A stretch of DNA of 64,000 nt from Thermosediminibacter litoriperuensis. GTDB lineage: Bacteria; Bacillota; Thermosediminibacteria; Thermosediminibacterales; Thermosediminibacteraceae. Position 1 is the stretch's first letter, and each line of letters opens with the position of its first letter. The position numbers and the translations under genes were made by a program. The notes under the pieces are model-generated. The model saw only the letters and a program-made list of their open reading frames with translations, had not been told where the DNA came from and did no database searches. Positions 48,889-57,201 of the stretch are shown here, piece by piece. Location: NCBI RefSeq assembly GCF_008124715.1, contig NZ_VNHO01000006.1, positions 1-64,000 on the forward strand, given 5' to 3'.

Positions 48889-49584
48889 TTGTTGGGAACC
48901 ATCGTAAACTCCATGGCTATTATAGCAGGGGCCTTTATGGGGAACGCCCTGAAGGGCCGGTTTCCGGAAAACATCAGTTCCACTGTAATGCAGGGCCTCA
49001 GCCTGGTAATAATGCTTATCGGGCTTTCCATGGCCCTGGAGACCGAAAACCTGCTGGTCGTGACCTTAAGCATAGTTACGGGGGCGATAGCGGGAGAGGC
49101 GATGCGGATAGAAGAACGGCTCAACCGGCTGGGTAAGAACCTGGAAGAGCGTTTCGGCAGCGGTGACGGCGACTTCACCAGGGCTTTCGTCTCCGCCAGC
49201 CTCGTATACTGCGTTGGAGCCATGGCTATCATGGGAGCCATCGAGAGCGGCCTTACCGGGAATCACAGGATACTGTTCGTCAAGTCGATTCTGGACGGGG
49301 TTTCTGCGGTGGTGTTTTCGTCGAGCTTAGGGATAGGCGTGGCTTTCTCCGCCGTACCTGTTTTCCTATACCAGGGGGGTATAGCCCTGGCGGCCGGATT
49401 CATTAAATCATACCTTACCGATACCATAATAACCGAAATGACAGCCGCCGGAGGCCTGCTCATTTTCGGGATAGGTGTCAACATGCTGGAAGGCAGAGCG
49501 CGCATAAAGGTGGGAAACCTGCTGCCGGCGATTTTCACTGCCGTAGTCATTACCGTTTTCCTTTCGCGTTTTCCGATACTGTAA
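48889..49584 (+). CDS. DUF554-family membrane protein
   Basis: About 231 residues with at least six hydrophobic segments. The family start is LGTIVNSMAIIAGAFMG, followed by a turn with INRLERL-type charge (RIEERLNRLGKNLEERF), ASLVYCVGAMAIMGAIESGL and a final FTAVVITVFL. Function unknown; some members are proposed transporters. The start is chosen as the TTG at 48889, 9 bases after GGGGAG; an ATG at 48880 is the alternative but too close to that site. Confidence 0.85.
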   Translation: MLGTIVNSMAIIAGAFMGNALKGRFPENISSTVMQGLSLVIMLIGLSMALETENLLVVTLSIVTGAIAGEAMRIEERLNRLGKNLEERFGSGDGDFTRAFVSASLVYCVGAMAIMGAIESGLTGNHRILFVKSILDGVSAVVFSSSLGIGVAFSAVPVFLYQGGIALAAGFIKSYLTDTIITEMTAAGGLLIFGIGVNMLEGRARIKVGNLLPAIFTAVVITVFLSRFPIL

Positions 49585-49606
49585 AGGCTGGTTTGGAGGA
49601 ATCTAT

Positions 49607-50149
49607 ATGATCTCGGATTTCACAAAATTTCTAAACGATTTAATCGTCGTGAACCTGGACAGGGTGTTGCTTTTGGTCACCGTTATGTCGCTTTTAAGCC
49701 TCATTTTTTTCATAGTTATAAACGTCAGACTCTCGTCAATTTCCAAAAAATACGCCGCCATGATGCGGGACGTGAACGGCAAAAACCTGGAAGCCGTACT
49801 GATGGAGTACATGGATAGCGTCGCCAGGGTAACATCCGATATCTCGGAACTGAAGGACCAAGTAAAGGCCCTCGAAAAAGAGAGCCTGGCTGCGGTCCAA
49901 AAAGTACATATCAAGAGATACAACGCCTTCGACGATATGGGCGGGAACTTGAGCTTTTCCGTCGCCTTTCTAAACGGACATAACAGCGGAGTTATAATTT
50001 CCAGCATTTACGGCAGGGAAGAAAGCCGGGTATACCTGAAACCCATAGTGAACGGCAATTCTACGTATACGCTGAGCCCGGAAGAAAAAGAAGTACTGGA
50101 AAAGGCTGTTTCCGGAGGAGGATTTTTGACAGGTAACGACGAATTTTAA
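49607..50149 (+). CDS. DUF4446 family protein
   Basis: A 180-residue protein with an N-terminal membrane anchor (LLLVTVMSLLSLIFFIVI, about residues 21-38), a coiled-coil region (SDISELKDQVKALEKESL) and a conserved core with VQKVHIKRYNAFDDMGGNLSFSVAFL and YLKPI. This is the DUF4446 pattern, usually found near the parAB region in Firmicutes. Function unknown. The ATG follows GGAGGAATCTAT. Confidence 0.85.
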   Translation: MISDFTKFLNDLIVVNLDRVLLLVTVMSLLSLIFFIVINVRLSSISKKYAAMMRDVNGKNLEAVLMEYMDSVARVTSDISELKDQVKALEKESLAAVQKVHIKRYNAFDDMGGNLSFSVAFLNGHNSGVIISSIYGREESRVYLKPIVNGNSTYTLSPEEKEVLEKAVSGGGFLTGNDEF

Positions 50150-50206
50150 TAATTCAAATGCAGTGTTTGGACAAGTCCAGCAAAATAAAGGGGGAATGGG
50201 GGGCAG

Positions 50207-51121
50207 GTGAAAGGAAGAAAAAGGGAAAGATTTATCACTTTAATGATAATACCGCACTCGGAGAAGTCCACTTTTTCTATTTCAGTTCCTTTCTCTTTCA
50301 TAAAAGCTGTGAAGTACATAGCCGCCGGGACGGCAGTGGCCGTGGCGGGAGCGTCCATTTATTTTTTCGTTTCTTACAGGGAGCTTAAGGCCAGGAACGA
50401 GGAGCTGGCGGTTAAGGCTGGAAAATACGAAGCGGTACAAGCCCGGCTGGAATATTTTGAAGAAAAAACCAAGAGCATGGAGGAAAAAGTAAAAAAGCTG
50501 GAGGAACTGGATGCAAGCCTGAGGGAGATGCTTAAAAACGATCCGGAGCTGAAAGCCAAGCTGGATCAGAAGATTTCGCCGCCCTCTCAGCCTGCGGGGC
50601 TTGCCAGTAGGAGCGGCATCGACAGGGAAAGAGCCCTTGAGCAGCTTGAGGAGCTTGACAAGAAGCTGGAGGATCAGGAAAACAGCCTCGAGCAGCTGGT
50701 GGCCGCGGTAGAGGCCAGAAACAAAAGGCTGGCCTGCACCCCCTCTATATGGCCTCTGAAGGGAGAAGTAACATCCAGGTTCGGATACAGGCGTTCCCCC
50801 TTCGGCCGGAGCATAGAGTTTCACGACGGCCTTGACATAGCGGCCCCTTACGGAAGCCCTATAAAGGCCGCCGCCGATGGTAAGGTTACCTTTGCCGGAT
50901 ACATGTCCGGTTACGGCTATACGGTGGAGATAAGCCACGGTTACGGCATTAAGACCGCTTACAGTCATGTCTCCAGAATTCTGGTGAAGGCGGGACAGCA
51001 GGTCAAGAAAGGAGACATTATAGCCAGGGTGGGAAGTTCCGGCAGGAGCACAGGACCCCATCTTCACTACATGGTAAAAGTAAACGGCATCCCCAGGAAC
51101 CCTGAGGAATACTTGGATTAA
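50207..51121 (+). CDS. M23-family cell-wall metallopeptidase with membrane anchor and coiled coil
   Basis: The 304-residue protein has one membrane segment (about residues 36-55), a long coiled coil (about 58-180) and a C-terminal M23 domain with HDGLD, a lysostaphin-type GDIIARVGSSGRSTGPHLHY (zinc HxH) motif. It would cut peptide cross-links in peptidoglycan. The coiled-coil plus M23 architecture fits SpoIIQ-like or envelope-remodelling proteins. It starts with GTG at 50207 (GGGGGGCAG upstream) and is followed by a bactofilin gene 12 bases later, a common pairing. Confidence 0.88.
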   Translation: MKGRKRERFITLMIIPHSEKSTFSISVPFSFIKAVKYIAAGTAVAVAGASIYFFVSYRELKARNEELAVKAGKYEAVQARLEYFEEKTKSMEEKVKKLEELDASLREMLKNDPELKAKLDQKISPPSQPAGLASRSGIDRERALEQLEELDKKLEDQENSLEQLVAAVEARNKRLACTPSIWPLKGEVTSRFGYRRSPFGRSIEFHDGLDIAAPYGSPIKAAADGKVTFAGYMSGYGYTVEISHGYGIKTAYSHVSRILVKAGQQVKKGDIIARVGSSGRSTGPHLHYMVKVNGIPRNPEEYLD

Positions 51122-51132
51122 GGGGGGCTAGC

Positions 51133-51525
51133 ATGTTCGGCAAAAGAGGCGAAAATGTGGATATAAATACCGATCGGGTGGATACACTCCTGGGAAAGGG
51201 GACGGAATTTAAAGGCACTGTTAAGGCCAGCGGCGTGCTTCGCGTCGAAGGCAGGATTGAAGGGGAAATAGAGAGTTCCGGTGATATAATCATTGCCGAA
51301 GGCGGTGTCGTCAACGCCCAGATAAAGGCCAGGAATGCCATCGTGGCCGGGGAGATCAACGGAAACATGATCCTGATCGGGAAGCTGGAAATAAAATCTT
51401 CCGGCAAAGTGCTGGGGGATTTGAAAGTAGAGGGCATTACCATTGAGGACGGGGCGGTTTTTGAAGGCAGGTGCGAAATGAGCAGGGAAAAAAAACCAAA
51501 AACTCAAAAAACGGACCCAACGTAA
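51133..51525 (+). CDS. Bactofilin (polymer-forming cytoskeletal protein)
   Basis: The 130-residue product has a beta-helix core with repeated short strands: GKGTEFKGTVKASGVLRVEGRIEGEIE and VVNAQIKARNAIVAGEINGN (in pieces) followed by GVTIEDGAVFEGRCEM-type ending (GITIEDGAVFEGRCEM). Bactofilins polymerise without nucleotides and can scaffold cell-wall enzymes; the M23 gene directly upstream is the likely partner. Its stop codon lies in a terminator hairpin. Confidence 0.93.
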   Translation: MFGKRGENVDINTDRVDTLLGKGTEFKGTVKASGVLRVEGRIEGEIESSGDIIIAEGGVVNAQIKARNAIVAGEINGNMILIGKLEIKSSGKVLGDLKVEGITIEDGAVFEGRCEMSREKKPKTQKTDPT

Positions 51526-51543
51526 GTTGGGTTTTGCTTTGGT
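51515..51543 (+). terminator. Rho-independent terminator overlapping the bactofilin stop
   Basis: ACCCAAC/GTTGGGT (51515-51532) with loop GTAA followed by TTTGCTTT. The TAA stop lies in the loop. Confidence 0.8.
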
Positions 51544-51562
51544 TCGTAAAGGAGGTTGAATA

Positions 51563-52456
51563 TTGAAAATATTTTTTATAGTTAATCCGGTCGCCGGCAG
51601 GAAAAAAGCTCTGGCGATTTGGGAAAGTTTAAAGCCTCTCATAGATTATCCCTACGATTTCGCCCTGACGGAAGGTCCGGGCAAAGCCACCGCCATAGCA
51701 AAAGAGGCCGTGGAGGCGGGATACGACAGAATAGTGGCTGTAGGCGGCGACGGCACTGTGCGGGAAGTGGCCCGGGCCTTGTCCGGTACCGAAGCCCTGC
51801 TGGGGGTGATTCCGGCTGGCACCGGCAACGATTTTGTGAGGTCGGTGGGCATTTCCCAGAACCCTCAAAAAGCCCTGGAAACCGTCAAAAACGGCAAGGT
51901 CAGGAGCATCGACTTAATAAAAGTGGACGACAATTGTTTTATCAACGTGGCCGGCACCGGCCTTGATGCGGAAGTGGCCGATGCCGTCAATAAATACATG
52001 AGGTTTTTAAGGGGTACGCCAGCATACGTGATGGAGCTTGTCAAGGCCCTGGCGACATTTTCGCCCCGGCGGGCGGTTATCGAAATCGACGGACGGGTGC
52101 TGCACCGTAAAGTCTGGCTTGTATCTATCGGCAACGCCCGTTATTACGGCGGCGGTATGATGATATGCCCCGACGCCCTGCTCGACGACGGGCTGCTGGA
52201 CGTTTGCATAGTGAACAGCATCGGCAGGATGGAGCTTTTAAGATTCCTGCCCAGCGTGTTTACCGGGAAGCACAAAAATCATCCCGCTTACGAGGTTTTC
52301 AGGGGCAAAAAGGTAAGGGTTGAGTTCGAAAGGCCCACGAAAGTCCACGCCGACGGCGACGTGATAGGCACCACACCTGTAGAATTCTCTGTGGAACCCG
52401 GTGCTTTAAAAGTGATAACGGGAGAGTATAATTCTGCCAGCTTCCGACAAAAATAA
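51563..52456 (+). CDS. Diacylglycerol kinase-family lipid kinase (YegS/BmrU-like)
   Basis: A 297-residue kinase with the catalytic motif GGDGTVREVARAL and the phosphate-binding GTGNDFVRSVG. The start MKIFFIVNPVAGR is typical of YegS/BmrU proteins. It probably phosphorylates a lipid such as diacylglycerol; the substrate is unproven. The TTG at 51563 follows GGAGGTTGAATA. It is followed by two YkuS genes. Confidence 0.88.
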   Translation: MKIFFIVNPVAGRKKALAIWESLKPLIDYPYDFALTEGPGKATAIAKEAVEAGYDRIVAVGGDGTVREVARALSGTEALLGVIPAGTGNDFVRSVGISQNPQKALETVKNGKVRSIDLIKVDDNCFINVAGTGLDAEVADAVNKYMRFLRGTPAYVMELVKALATFSPRRAVIEIDGRVLHRKVWLVSIGNARYYGGGMMICPDALLDDGLLDVCIVNSIGRMELLRFLPSVFTGKHKNHPAYEVFRGKKVRVEFERPTKVHADGDVIGTTPVEFSVEPGALKVITGEYNSASFRQK

Positions 52457-52473
52457 ATTCGGGAGGTGGCAGG

Positions 52474-52770
52474 ATGTCCCGGGTGATAGCCCTGGAGGAT
52501 GGATTGGAGGAACTGGGCCAATACTTGAGGCAGCGGGGATTTATCACCGTACCCTGGAGCCAGGTCAGCGGTCCGGTAGACGCCGTGGTATACACCGGTA
52601 GAAAGCTCAAGGAGATAACTATGACACCTTATAACAGCTCGTCAGAAGAGCTGTCCGACGAACTAAATCCGGGGAGCCCCTTTGGGGTGCTGCTGGTAAA
52701 CGCTGAAGACAGGACCCCGGAGGAGATTTATGAGATAATAAAAAACCGGATCTACGAACATTTTATTTAA
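52474..52770 (+). CDS. YkuS/UPF0180 family protein, first of two
   Basis: A 98-residue protein resembling the UPF0180 group: GLEELGQYLRQRGF, VDAVVYTGRK, VLLVNAEDRTPEEIYEIIKNRI. It differs from the next gene in the middle, which here has MTPYNSSSEELSDELNPGS. Function unknown. The ATG follows GGGAGGTGGCAGG. It lies 17 bases downstream of the lipid kinase gene. Confidence 0.7.
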   Translation: MSRVIALEDGLEELGQYLRQRGFITVPWSQVSGPVDAVVYTGRKLKEITMTPYNSSSEELSDELNPGSPFGVLLVNAEDRTPEEIYEIIKNRIYEHFI

Positions 52771-52786
52771 CGAGAGGTGGTGCCTG

Positions 52787-53017
52787 ATGAAAAAAACCGT
52801 TGCTGTGGACGATTCTCTGACCTATGTAAAGGAACTGCTGGAGGAAAAAGGATACGCTGTAACCCGCATGGGGGATAACAGGGCCGATGCCATAGTAGTA
52901 AACGGCATCGACGCTAACTTTTCTGGTATTGAGGATACCACGTTTAACATCCCGGTGATCAACGCCGAGGGTAAAACCGCCCTCCAGGTTCTTGAGGAAC
53001 TGGAAGGTAAGTTGTGA
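52787..53017 (+). CDS. YkuS/UPF0180 family protein, second of two
   Basis: A 76-residue protein matching B. subtilis YkuS well: VAVDDSLTYVKELLEEKGY, VVNGIDANFSGIED and PVINAEGKTALQVLEEL. Function unknown. It starts 16 bases after the first copy with AGAGGTGGTGCCTG upstream. The two are likely paralogues from a local duplication or fused ancestor. Confidence 0.85.
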   Translation: MKKTVAVDDSLTYVKELLEEKGYAVTRMGDNRADAIVVNGIDANFSGIEDTTFNIPVINAEGKTALQVLEELEGKL

Positions 53018-53087
53018 TTTATGGCAGGAGCCCGGCCGTCACGCTGCAAAAATCAGGTCACTGTACCGGAATCGGATATAACTCCGC

Positions 53088-53122
53088 ACCAAAAAAAGGC
53101 TGCCCAAGGCAGCCTTTTTTAA
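53088..53122. terminator. Bidirectional terminator between ykuS and yyaC
   Basis: AAAAAAAGGCTGCC/GGCAGCCTTTTTT (around 53092-53120) has A- and T-runs on both sides. It can end both convergent transcripts. It overlaps the yyaC stop codon region. Confidence 0.9.
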
Positions 53123-53694
53123 ACGAAAAATTGTTTCATTCCCAGGGTTATGCCTTCTGAAATGGTCTCGGCCATTCTCATGACCAGGAACAGGCGGGTA
53201 TTCTGCAGTACGAAGAATTCCATAAACCCCCCCACGTTTACTATGCCGGTTATGTGCAATCTGCCCACCGGCGGCAGGTCCTTGTTGACCCCGGCGCCCG
53301 GTTTAATGGGGCCTTTCCCAATTTTTACGGTGCCTATGTTTTCCGAGCGGCCCAGGGAGGCGTCCACTGCTATTATGTAAGGTTCCCTGTAAAGGCTGTA
53401 AATTTCCTGGATCACCTTTTGGAGATTACCAGCGTGGACGGGCTCGGCCAAACACCCCAACACCCTGGCATTGGGGAAACTTTTTTCCTTCAGCCTGTTT
53501 CCCACCAGCGGGCCCAGAGAGTCCCCGGTGGAACGGTCGGTGCCTATGCATAAAAACACTACCGGCGACGGAGGATAGTAAGTTTCAGCGAGGATCTTGA
53601 CGAATCCCCGGGCGATGGTCTCTACGGCGTGGGGGCTATCTATATGAACCCTCAGACTGTAGGGCTTCAATACTTGGGGGTCCAGCAGCATGTA
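53119..53694 (-). CDS. yyaC: Spore protease-like protein YyaC (DUF1256)
   Basis: A 191-residue member of the YyaC family, related in fold to the germination protease Gpr but with unknown role. It shows VVFLCIGTDRSTGDSLGPLVG, HAGNLQKVIQEIYSLY and IIAVDASLGRSENIGTV. The ATG at 53694 follows GAGGAGGCATTAC; the frame is open upstream but has no ribosome binding site. Upstream sequence TATAAT at about 53720 could be a promoter; a sporulation sigma factor is possible but not shown. It faces the ykuS genes. Confidence 0.9.
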   Translation of the reverse strand, partial: YMLLDPQVLKPYSLRVHIDSPHAVETIARGFVKILAETYYPPSPVVFLCIGTDRSTGDSLGPLVGNRLKEKSFPNARVLGCLAEPVHAGNLQKVIQEIYSLYREPYIIAVDASLGRSENIGTVKIGKGPIKPGAGVNKDLPPVGRLHITGIVNVGGFMEFFVLQNTRLFLVMRMAETISEGITLGMKQFFV

Positions 53695-53731
53695 ATGCCT
53701 CCTCGAACCGTTTTTTAACATTATATGTAAT

Positions 53732-53760
53732 TTCACAATTGAGTATTCATATGCTAATAT
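53732..53760 (+). promoter_or_regulatory. Promoter candidate for cvpA
   Basis: -35 TTCACA (53732-53737), 17-base spacer, -10 TAATAT (53755-53760). It sits in the divergent yyaC-cvpA gap. Confidence 0.5.
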
Positions 53761-53848
53761 AAAATAAAATTATAAAAAGGGGGTAAACGGAAGGGATTTC
53801 TGGGAATAAATAGAACTTTATATCTAAGAAAGGAAGGGGGGAAGGCCC

Positions 53849-54424
53849 ATGAACTGGCTTGACATATTGCTCATAGTTCTGTTTTTAAAGAGTGCCTTTG
53901 AAGGTTTTTCCAGGGGTTTTCTGCTCTCGGCCTTTAAAATCGCAGGGGTATTGACAGCCCTTTACGTGAGCGTATTCTACAGGGATGCGGCGGTGGGGTT
54001 TATGAAGGGGAGCCTGAAGATGGAAGAGGCGCTTTCGCCGGTGTTAAACCTGACCAAGTTGCCGGGGACGGCCCAGGCTGTTGAAGCCGGCGCTACCGGC
54101 ATCAACGCGCTTCTGGAAATGGCCCTGTCGGCACTGGCCTTCCTGATAATCTTTTTGGCAGTTCAGGCATTGTTCGCCCTGGTCGGCTTTTTCCTGAGCG
54201 GGGTATTCAGGTTTTCGCAGCTTTCATTCCTGAACCGCATAATGGGTCTGAGTTTCGGGCTGCTCTCCACCTCCATATGGATTGCCCTCGTCAGCTCGGT
54301 GCTCACGCCTTTTGTCATGGCGTGGCCCGGCAGCGTTCTTGAAAGGGGTGTAAGCGGTTCCTATATCCTGCAGCACATGAAGTTTCTGGATTTTATCCTG
54401 CCCGTTGTGGTAAAATTGATATGA
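53849..54424 (+). CDS. CvpA-family membrane protein
   Basis: A 191-residue protein with four or five hydrophobic segments. The start MNWLDILLIVLFLKSAFEGFSRGFL is the typical CvpA/colicin V production protein N-terminus. Function unknown in most bacteria. The ATG follows AAGGAAGGGGGGAAGGCCC. It is followed by yedF 50 bases later. Confidence 0.88.
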   Translation: MNWLDILLIVLFLKSAFEGFSRGFLLSAFKIAGVLTALYVSVFYRDAAVGFMKGSLKMEEALSPVLNLTKLPGTAQAVEAGATGINALLEMALSALAFLIIFLAVQALFALVGFFLSGVFRFSQLSFLNRIMGLSFGLLSTSIWIALVSSVLTPFVMAWPGSVLERGVSGSYILQHMKFLDFILPVVVKLI

Positions 54425-54473
54425 AGGGCGGCCGGAGAAGGCTGTCAATTGAATATTGCTGGAGGTAATTGAC

Positions 54474-55079
54474 ATGGCTATAGAAGTGGACTGCAGGGGG
54501 AAAAAGTGCCCCGAACCCGTAATTATGACCAAAAAAGCCCTGGACTCCATCGACCGGGGCAGAGTTGTCGCCGTTGTGGACAACGAAGCGGCCCGGGAGA
54601 ATATCATCAAGTTCGCCAGGAACCAGGGATACGGTTATCTCGTAGAATCTAAAGGCGGCTACTATTACATTTCCATCGACAAGGAACCGGTAGCAGCGGG
54701 GGAAGCGGTGAAAGATGGGAGCTGCGATGCCGTACCCGCCGGCGGATCGCCCTACGTGCTCCTGGTTACGGGCGACACCCTGGGGCGGGGGGCGGAGGAG
54801 CTGGGGAAACTCCTGATGAAAAATTACTTTTACTCCCTGAAAGAAGCGCCCCGGCTGCCGGAGTGCGTCCTGTTTTTGAACAGAGGGGTTTACCTGACTA
54901 TCCAGGGGTCGGAAGTTCTGGACACCCTCAGGGAACTGGAATCCAGCGGTATGGAAGTCCTCTCCTGCGGTACATGCCTCGACTACTACGGTTTAAAGGA
55001 AAAACTGGCTGTAGGGAGCATCACCAACATGTACACTATTGCAGAGAAGATTTCCAGGTTCAGGACGATTACCATTTAA
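54474..55079 (+). CDS. yedF: Sulfurtransferase-like selenium metabolism protein YedF
   Basis: Residues 1-75 are a TusA-like domain with the persulfide-forming motif CRGKKCPEPVIMTKKAL (Cys12 is the key residue). Residues about 95-201 are a DsrE-like domain with CGTCLDYYGLKEKL. YedF proteins are associated with selenium-utilising bacteria. The DUF3343-HydE fusion and an EF2568-like desulfurase lie 6-8 kb upstream on the same strand, which supports a link. The ATG at 54474 follows GGAGGTAATTGAC. Confidence 0.93.
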   Translation: MAIEVDCRGKKCPEPVIMTKKALDSIDRGRVVAVVDNEAARENIIKFARNQGYGYLVESKGGYYYISIDKEPVAAGEAVKDGSCDAVPAGGSPYVLLVTGDTLGRGAEELGKLLMKNYFYSLKEAPRLPECVLFLNRGVYLTIQGSEVLDTLRELESSGMEVLSCGTCLDYYGLKEKLAVGSITNMYTIAEKISRFRTITI

Positions 55080-55095
55080 CAGGAGGTAGGTCCTG

Positions 55096-55947
55096 GTGGA
55101 TTACCTGCTCGTAAGGGATATGATTTACGGACTTCCTCCGGTTTACAGGTACGCTGTAAAAACCATTTTAATCCTGTTTTTGGCATCGGCGGTCATAAGG
55201 GTTGGAGCGGGGGTTATAGACCGCCTGTTCGCAGTGAAATTTAAGAAGATATCGGTGGACGAGAGCAGGATGAGGACCCTTGCGGGCCTGCTGAAGAGCA
55301 TCCTTCGCTATACTGTATATTTTATAGCCATAGTAGTATTGCTGGAGACCTTCGGCGTGAAAACCACATCAATTATAACAGCTGCAGGCATAGGGGGTCT
55401 TGCCATTGGTTTCGGCGCCCAGAGCCTTGTAAAGGACGTTATATCCGGGTTCTTTATAATCTTCGAGGACTATTTTCAGATAGGTGACTACATAGAAGCC
55501 GCGGGAGTTTCCGGCATAGTGGAGGAAATGGGCCTCAGGACCACAAAGCTGCGGGATTTTGGCGGGCAGCTCCACATAATCCCCAACGGGGAGATTACCC
55601 GAGTCACCAATCATTCGAGGGGCAACTTGAGAGCAATGGTGAACGTGAGGGTGGCCTACGAGGAGGATCTGGACAGGGTCCTGAAAGTGTTGGAAGAAGT
55701 GGCCGGTGAAATCCGGCGGAAAAGAAAGGATATCGTGGAGGGTCCCACGGTGCTCGGCGTCAGCGACCTGGGCCCAACTGAAGCGGTTATAACCATATGG
55801 GCTAAGACTCTGCCGATGCAGCAGTGGAGCGTGGAGAGGGAACTCAGGAAGGCCATAAAGGAAAGGTTCGACAGGGAGGGGATAGAGATTCCGTATCCCA
55901 AAATGGTGGTCGTCGATAAGACACGCCAGGAGGAGGCAAAAAGTTGA
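55096..55947 (+). CDS. Mechanosensitive ion channel of the MscS family (YkuT-like)
   Basis: A 283-residue protein with two or three membrane segments (about 20-40, 70-90 and 95-112), then the MscS pore helix GGLAIGFGAQSLVKDVISGFF and the beta domain with DYFQIGDYIEA. It opens under membrane tension to protect cells from osmotic shock. The GTG at 55096 follows AGGAGGTAGGTCCTG. Its stop overlaps the DUF951 start by 4 bases. Confidence 0.94.
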   Translation: MDYLLVRDMIYGLPPVYRYAVKTILILFLASAVIRVGAGVIDRLFAVKFKKISVDESRMRTLAGLLKSILRYTVYFIAIVVLLETFGVKTTSIITAAGIGGLAIGFGAQSLVKDVISGFFIIFEDYFQIGDYIEAAGVSGIVEEMGLRTTKLRDFGGQLHIIPNGEITRVTNHSRGNLRAMVNVRVAYEEDLDRVLKVLEEVAGEIRRKRKDIVEGPTVLGVSDLGPTEAVITIWAKTLPMQQWSVERELRKAIKERFDREGIEIPYPKMVVVDKTRQEEAKS

Positions 55948-56159
55948 AATTCCATATCGGTGATGTAGTCGAAATGAAGAAAAAGCACCCCTGCGGCAGT
56001 TTTCAGTGGGAAATCTGGAGGATGGGAGCCGATTTCGGCATAAAATGCCTGGGGTGCGGGCGCAAGGTCATGATACCGAGGTCTAAGTTCGAAAAAAGCG
56101 TCAGGAAGATAATAAAGTGCGTCCAGCCGGAGGACCTTGAAAAACCCTTTGATAAATGA
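55944..56159 (+). CDS. DUF951 family protein
   Basis: A 71-residue protein starting MKFHIGDVVEMKKKHPCGSF and containing a KCLGCGRKVMIPRSKFEKSV segment with CxxC cysteines and another conserved Cys earlier, so a small metal-binding domain is possible. It is the DUF951 (YyzM-like) family found next to rpsF in Firmicutes. Function unknown. The TTG start overlaps mscS. Confidence 0.9.
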   Translation: MKFHIGDVVEMKKKHPCGSFQWEIWRMGADFGIKCLGCGRKVMIPRSKFEKSVRKIIKCVQPEDLEKPFDK

Positions 56160-56165
56160 TATAAT
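56137..56165 (+). promoter_or_regulatory. Promoter for the rpsF-ssb-rpsR operon
   Basis: -35 TTGAAA (56137-56142), 17-base spacer, -10 TATAAT (56160-56165). It overlaps the end of DUF951. Confidence 0.85.
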
Positions 56166-56182
56166 ACGCAAGAAGCATCTCT

Positions 56183-56203
56183 GCTCTAGAAATGATCTAG
56201 GGC
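56183..56203 (+). promoter_or_regulatory. Leader hairpin upstream of rpsF
   Basis: GCTCTAGA-AATGA-TCTAGGGC forms an 8-bp stem with a 5-base loop (with one G-T and one G-C shift), followed by CATAGTCCGAGGAGG. The CCG near the ribosome binding site recalls the S6:S18 leader motif that binds the two proteins made from this operon, but I cannot confirm the fold. Confidence 0.4.
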
Positions 56204-56225
56204 CATAGTCCGAGGAGGTGAAAAA

Positions 56226-56513
56226 ATGAGGGAGTACGAAACCATGTACATCCTCGACCCCGAACTCGATGAAGAGGCGATCAACGGCCTGGTGGACAAG
56301 TTCAAGGCTCTCATTGAGGAAAGAGGGGGAGAGGTAAGGGAAATCGACCGGTGGGGAAAGAGAAGACTCGCCTATCCAATCAACCACCGCAAAGAGGGTT
56401 ACTACGTGGTGATGAATTTCGCTTCGGACCCTTCCGCGGCCCAGGAGATGGAGAGGGTTTTCAAGATAACCACCGGAGTGCTCAGGTACATCATTTTCCG
56501 AAAGGATAAATAA
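56226..56513 (+). CDS. rpsF: Small-subunit ribosomal protein S6
   Basis: A 95-residue S6 with [42 protein letters not shown] and [15 protein letters not shown]. It binds 16S rRNA next to S18. The ATG follows GAGGAGGTGAAAAA. The operon rpsF-ssb-rpsR is the standard order. Confidence 0.98.
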   Translation: MREYETMYILDPELDEEAINGLVDKFKALIEERGGEVREIDRWGKRRLAYPINHRKEGYYVVMNFASDPSAAQEMERVFKITTGVLRYIIFRKDK

Positions 56514-56526
56514 AGGGGTGAAAACC

Positions 56527-56958
56527 TTGAACAAGGTTATTCTAATAGGGAGGTTGACGAAAGACCCCGAACTGCGGTTCACCCCTGCCAACGGAGTGGC
56601 GGTGACCACCTTCACCCTGGCGGTGGATAGGCCCTTTTTAAACCAAAAGGGGGAGCGTGAAGCCGACTTTATACCCGTTGTGGTATGGAGGAAGCTGGCG
56701 GAAACCTGCGCCAACAACCTCAAAAAGGGCCGGCTGGTGGGCGTATCCGGGAGGCTTCAGGTGAGATCCTACGAAACGCCCGGCGGGCAGCGGCGCTGGG
56801 TTACCGAAGTGGTCGCCGATGAAGTGCAGTTTTTAGACAGACCCAGAGCGAACGAAAAGGATCCCGGTTTGGGTGCAGCCAACGAGGGAATAGAAGATAT
56901 AGACTTTGATTTCAATTTCGATGAGAGCATCTCGGAAGGCGACGATGTACCTTTTTGA
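56527..56958 (+). CDS. ssb: Single-stranded DNA-binding protein
   Basis: A 143-residue SSB with an OB fold: [49 protein letters not shown]. The acidic C-terminal tip ([18 protein letters not shown]) is the protein-interaction site typical of SSB. The TTG at 56527 is used because AAAGGGGTGAAAACC precedes it. Confidence 0.98.
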   Translation: MNKVILIGRLTKDPELRFTPANGVAVTTFTLAVDRPFLNQKGEREADFIPVVVWRKLAETCANNLKKGRLVGVSGRLQVRSYETPGGQRRWVTEVVADEVQFLDRPRANEKDPGLGAANEGIEDIDFDFNFDESISEGDDVPF

Positions 56959-56976
56959 TGAAAAGGAGGGAAAGGG

Positions 56977-57201
56977 TTGAAAGCCAAGAAGAACAAGAAG
57001 AAAAAGGTATGCAGCTTCTGCATGGATAAGATAGATTCCATCGACTACAAGGACGTTGCAAGGCTCAGAAAGTTTATAACCGAGAGGGCCAAGATCTTGC
57101 CCCGGCGTATAACCGGTAATTGCGCAAGACACCAGAGGCAGCTCACGGTTGCCATAAAGAGGGCGCGTAACATAGCCCTGTTACCTTTCACGAGCGAGTA
57201 A
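56977..57201 (+). CDS. rpsR: Small-subunit ribosomal protein S18
   Basis: A 74-residue S18 with the [19 protein letters not shown] start, [28 protein letters not shown] signature (read in pieces) and zinc-type cysteines (CSFC, with a later Cys). It starts at TTG 56977 with AAAGGAGGGAAAGGG. Confidence 0.98.
   Translation: MKAKKNKKKKVCSFCMDKIDSIDYKDVARLRKFITERAKILPRRITGNCARHQRQLTVAIKRARNIALLPFTSE

Noticed and set aside
55656-56723. 355-residue minus-strand open frame across mscS, DUF951 and rpsF
   Set aside because: It spans three confirmed plus-strand genes; a shadow.
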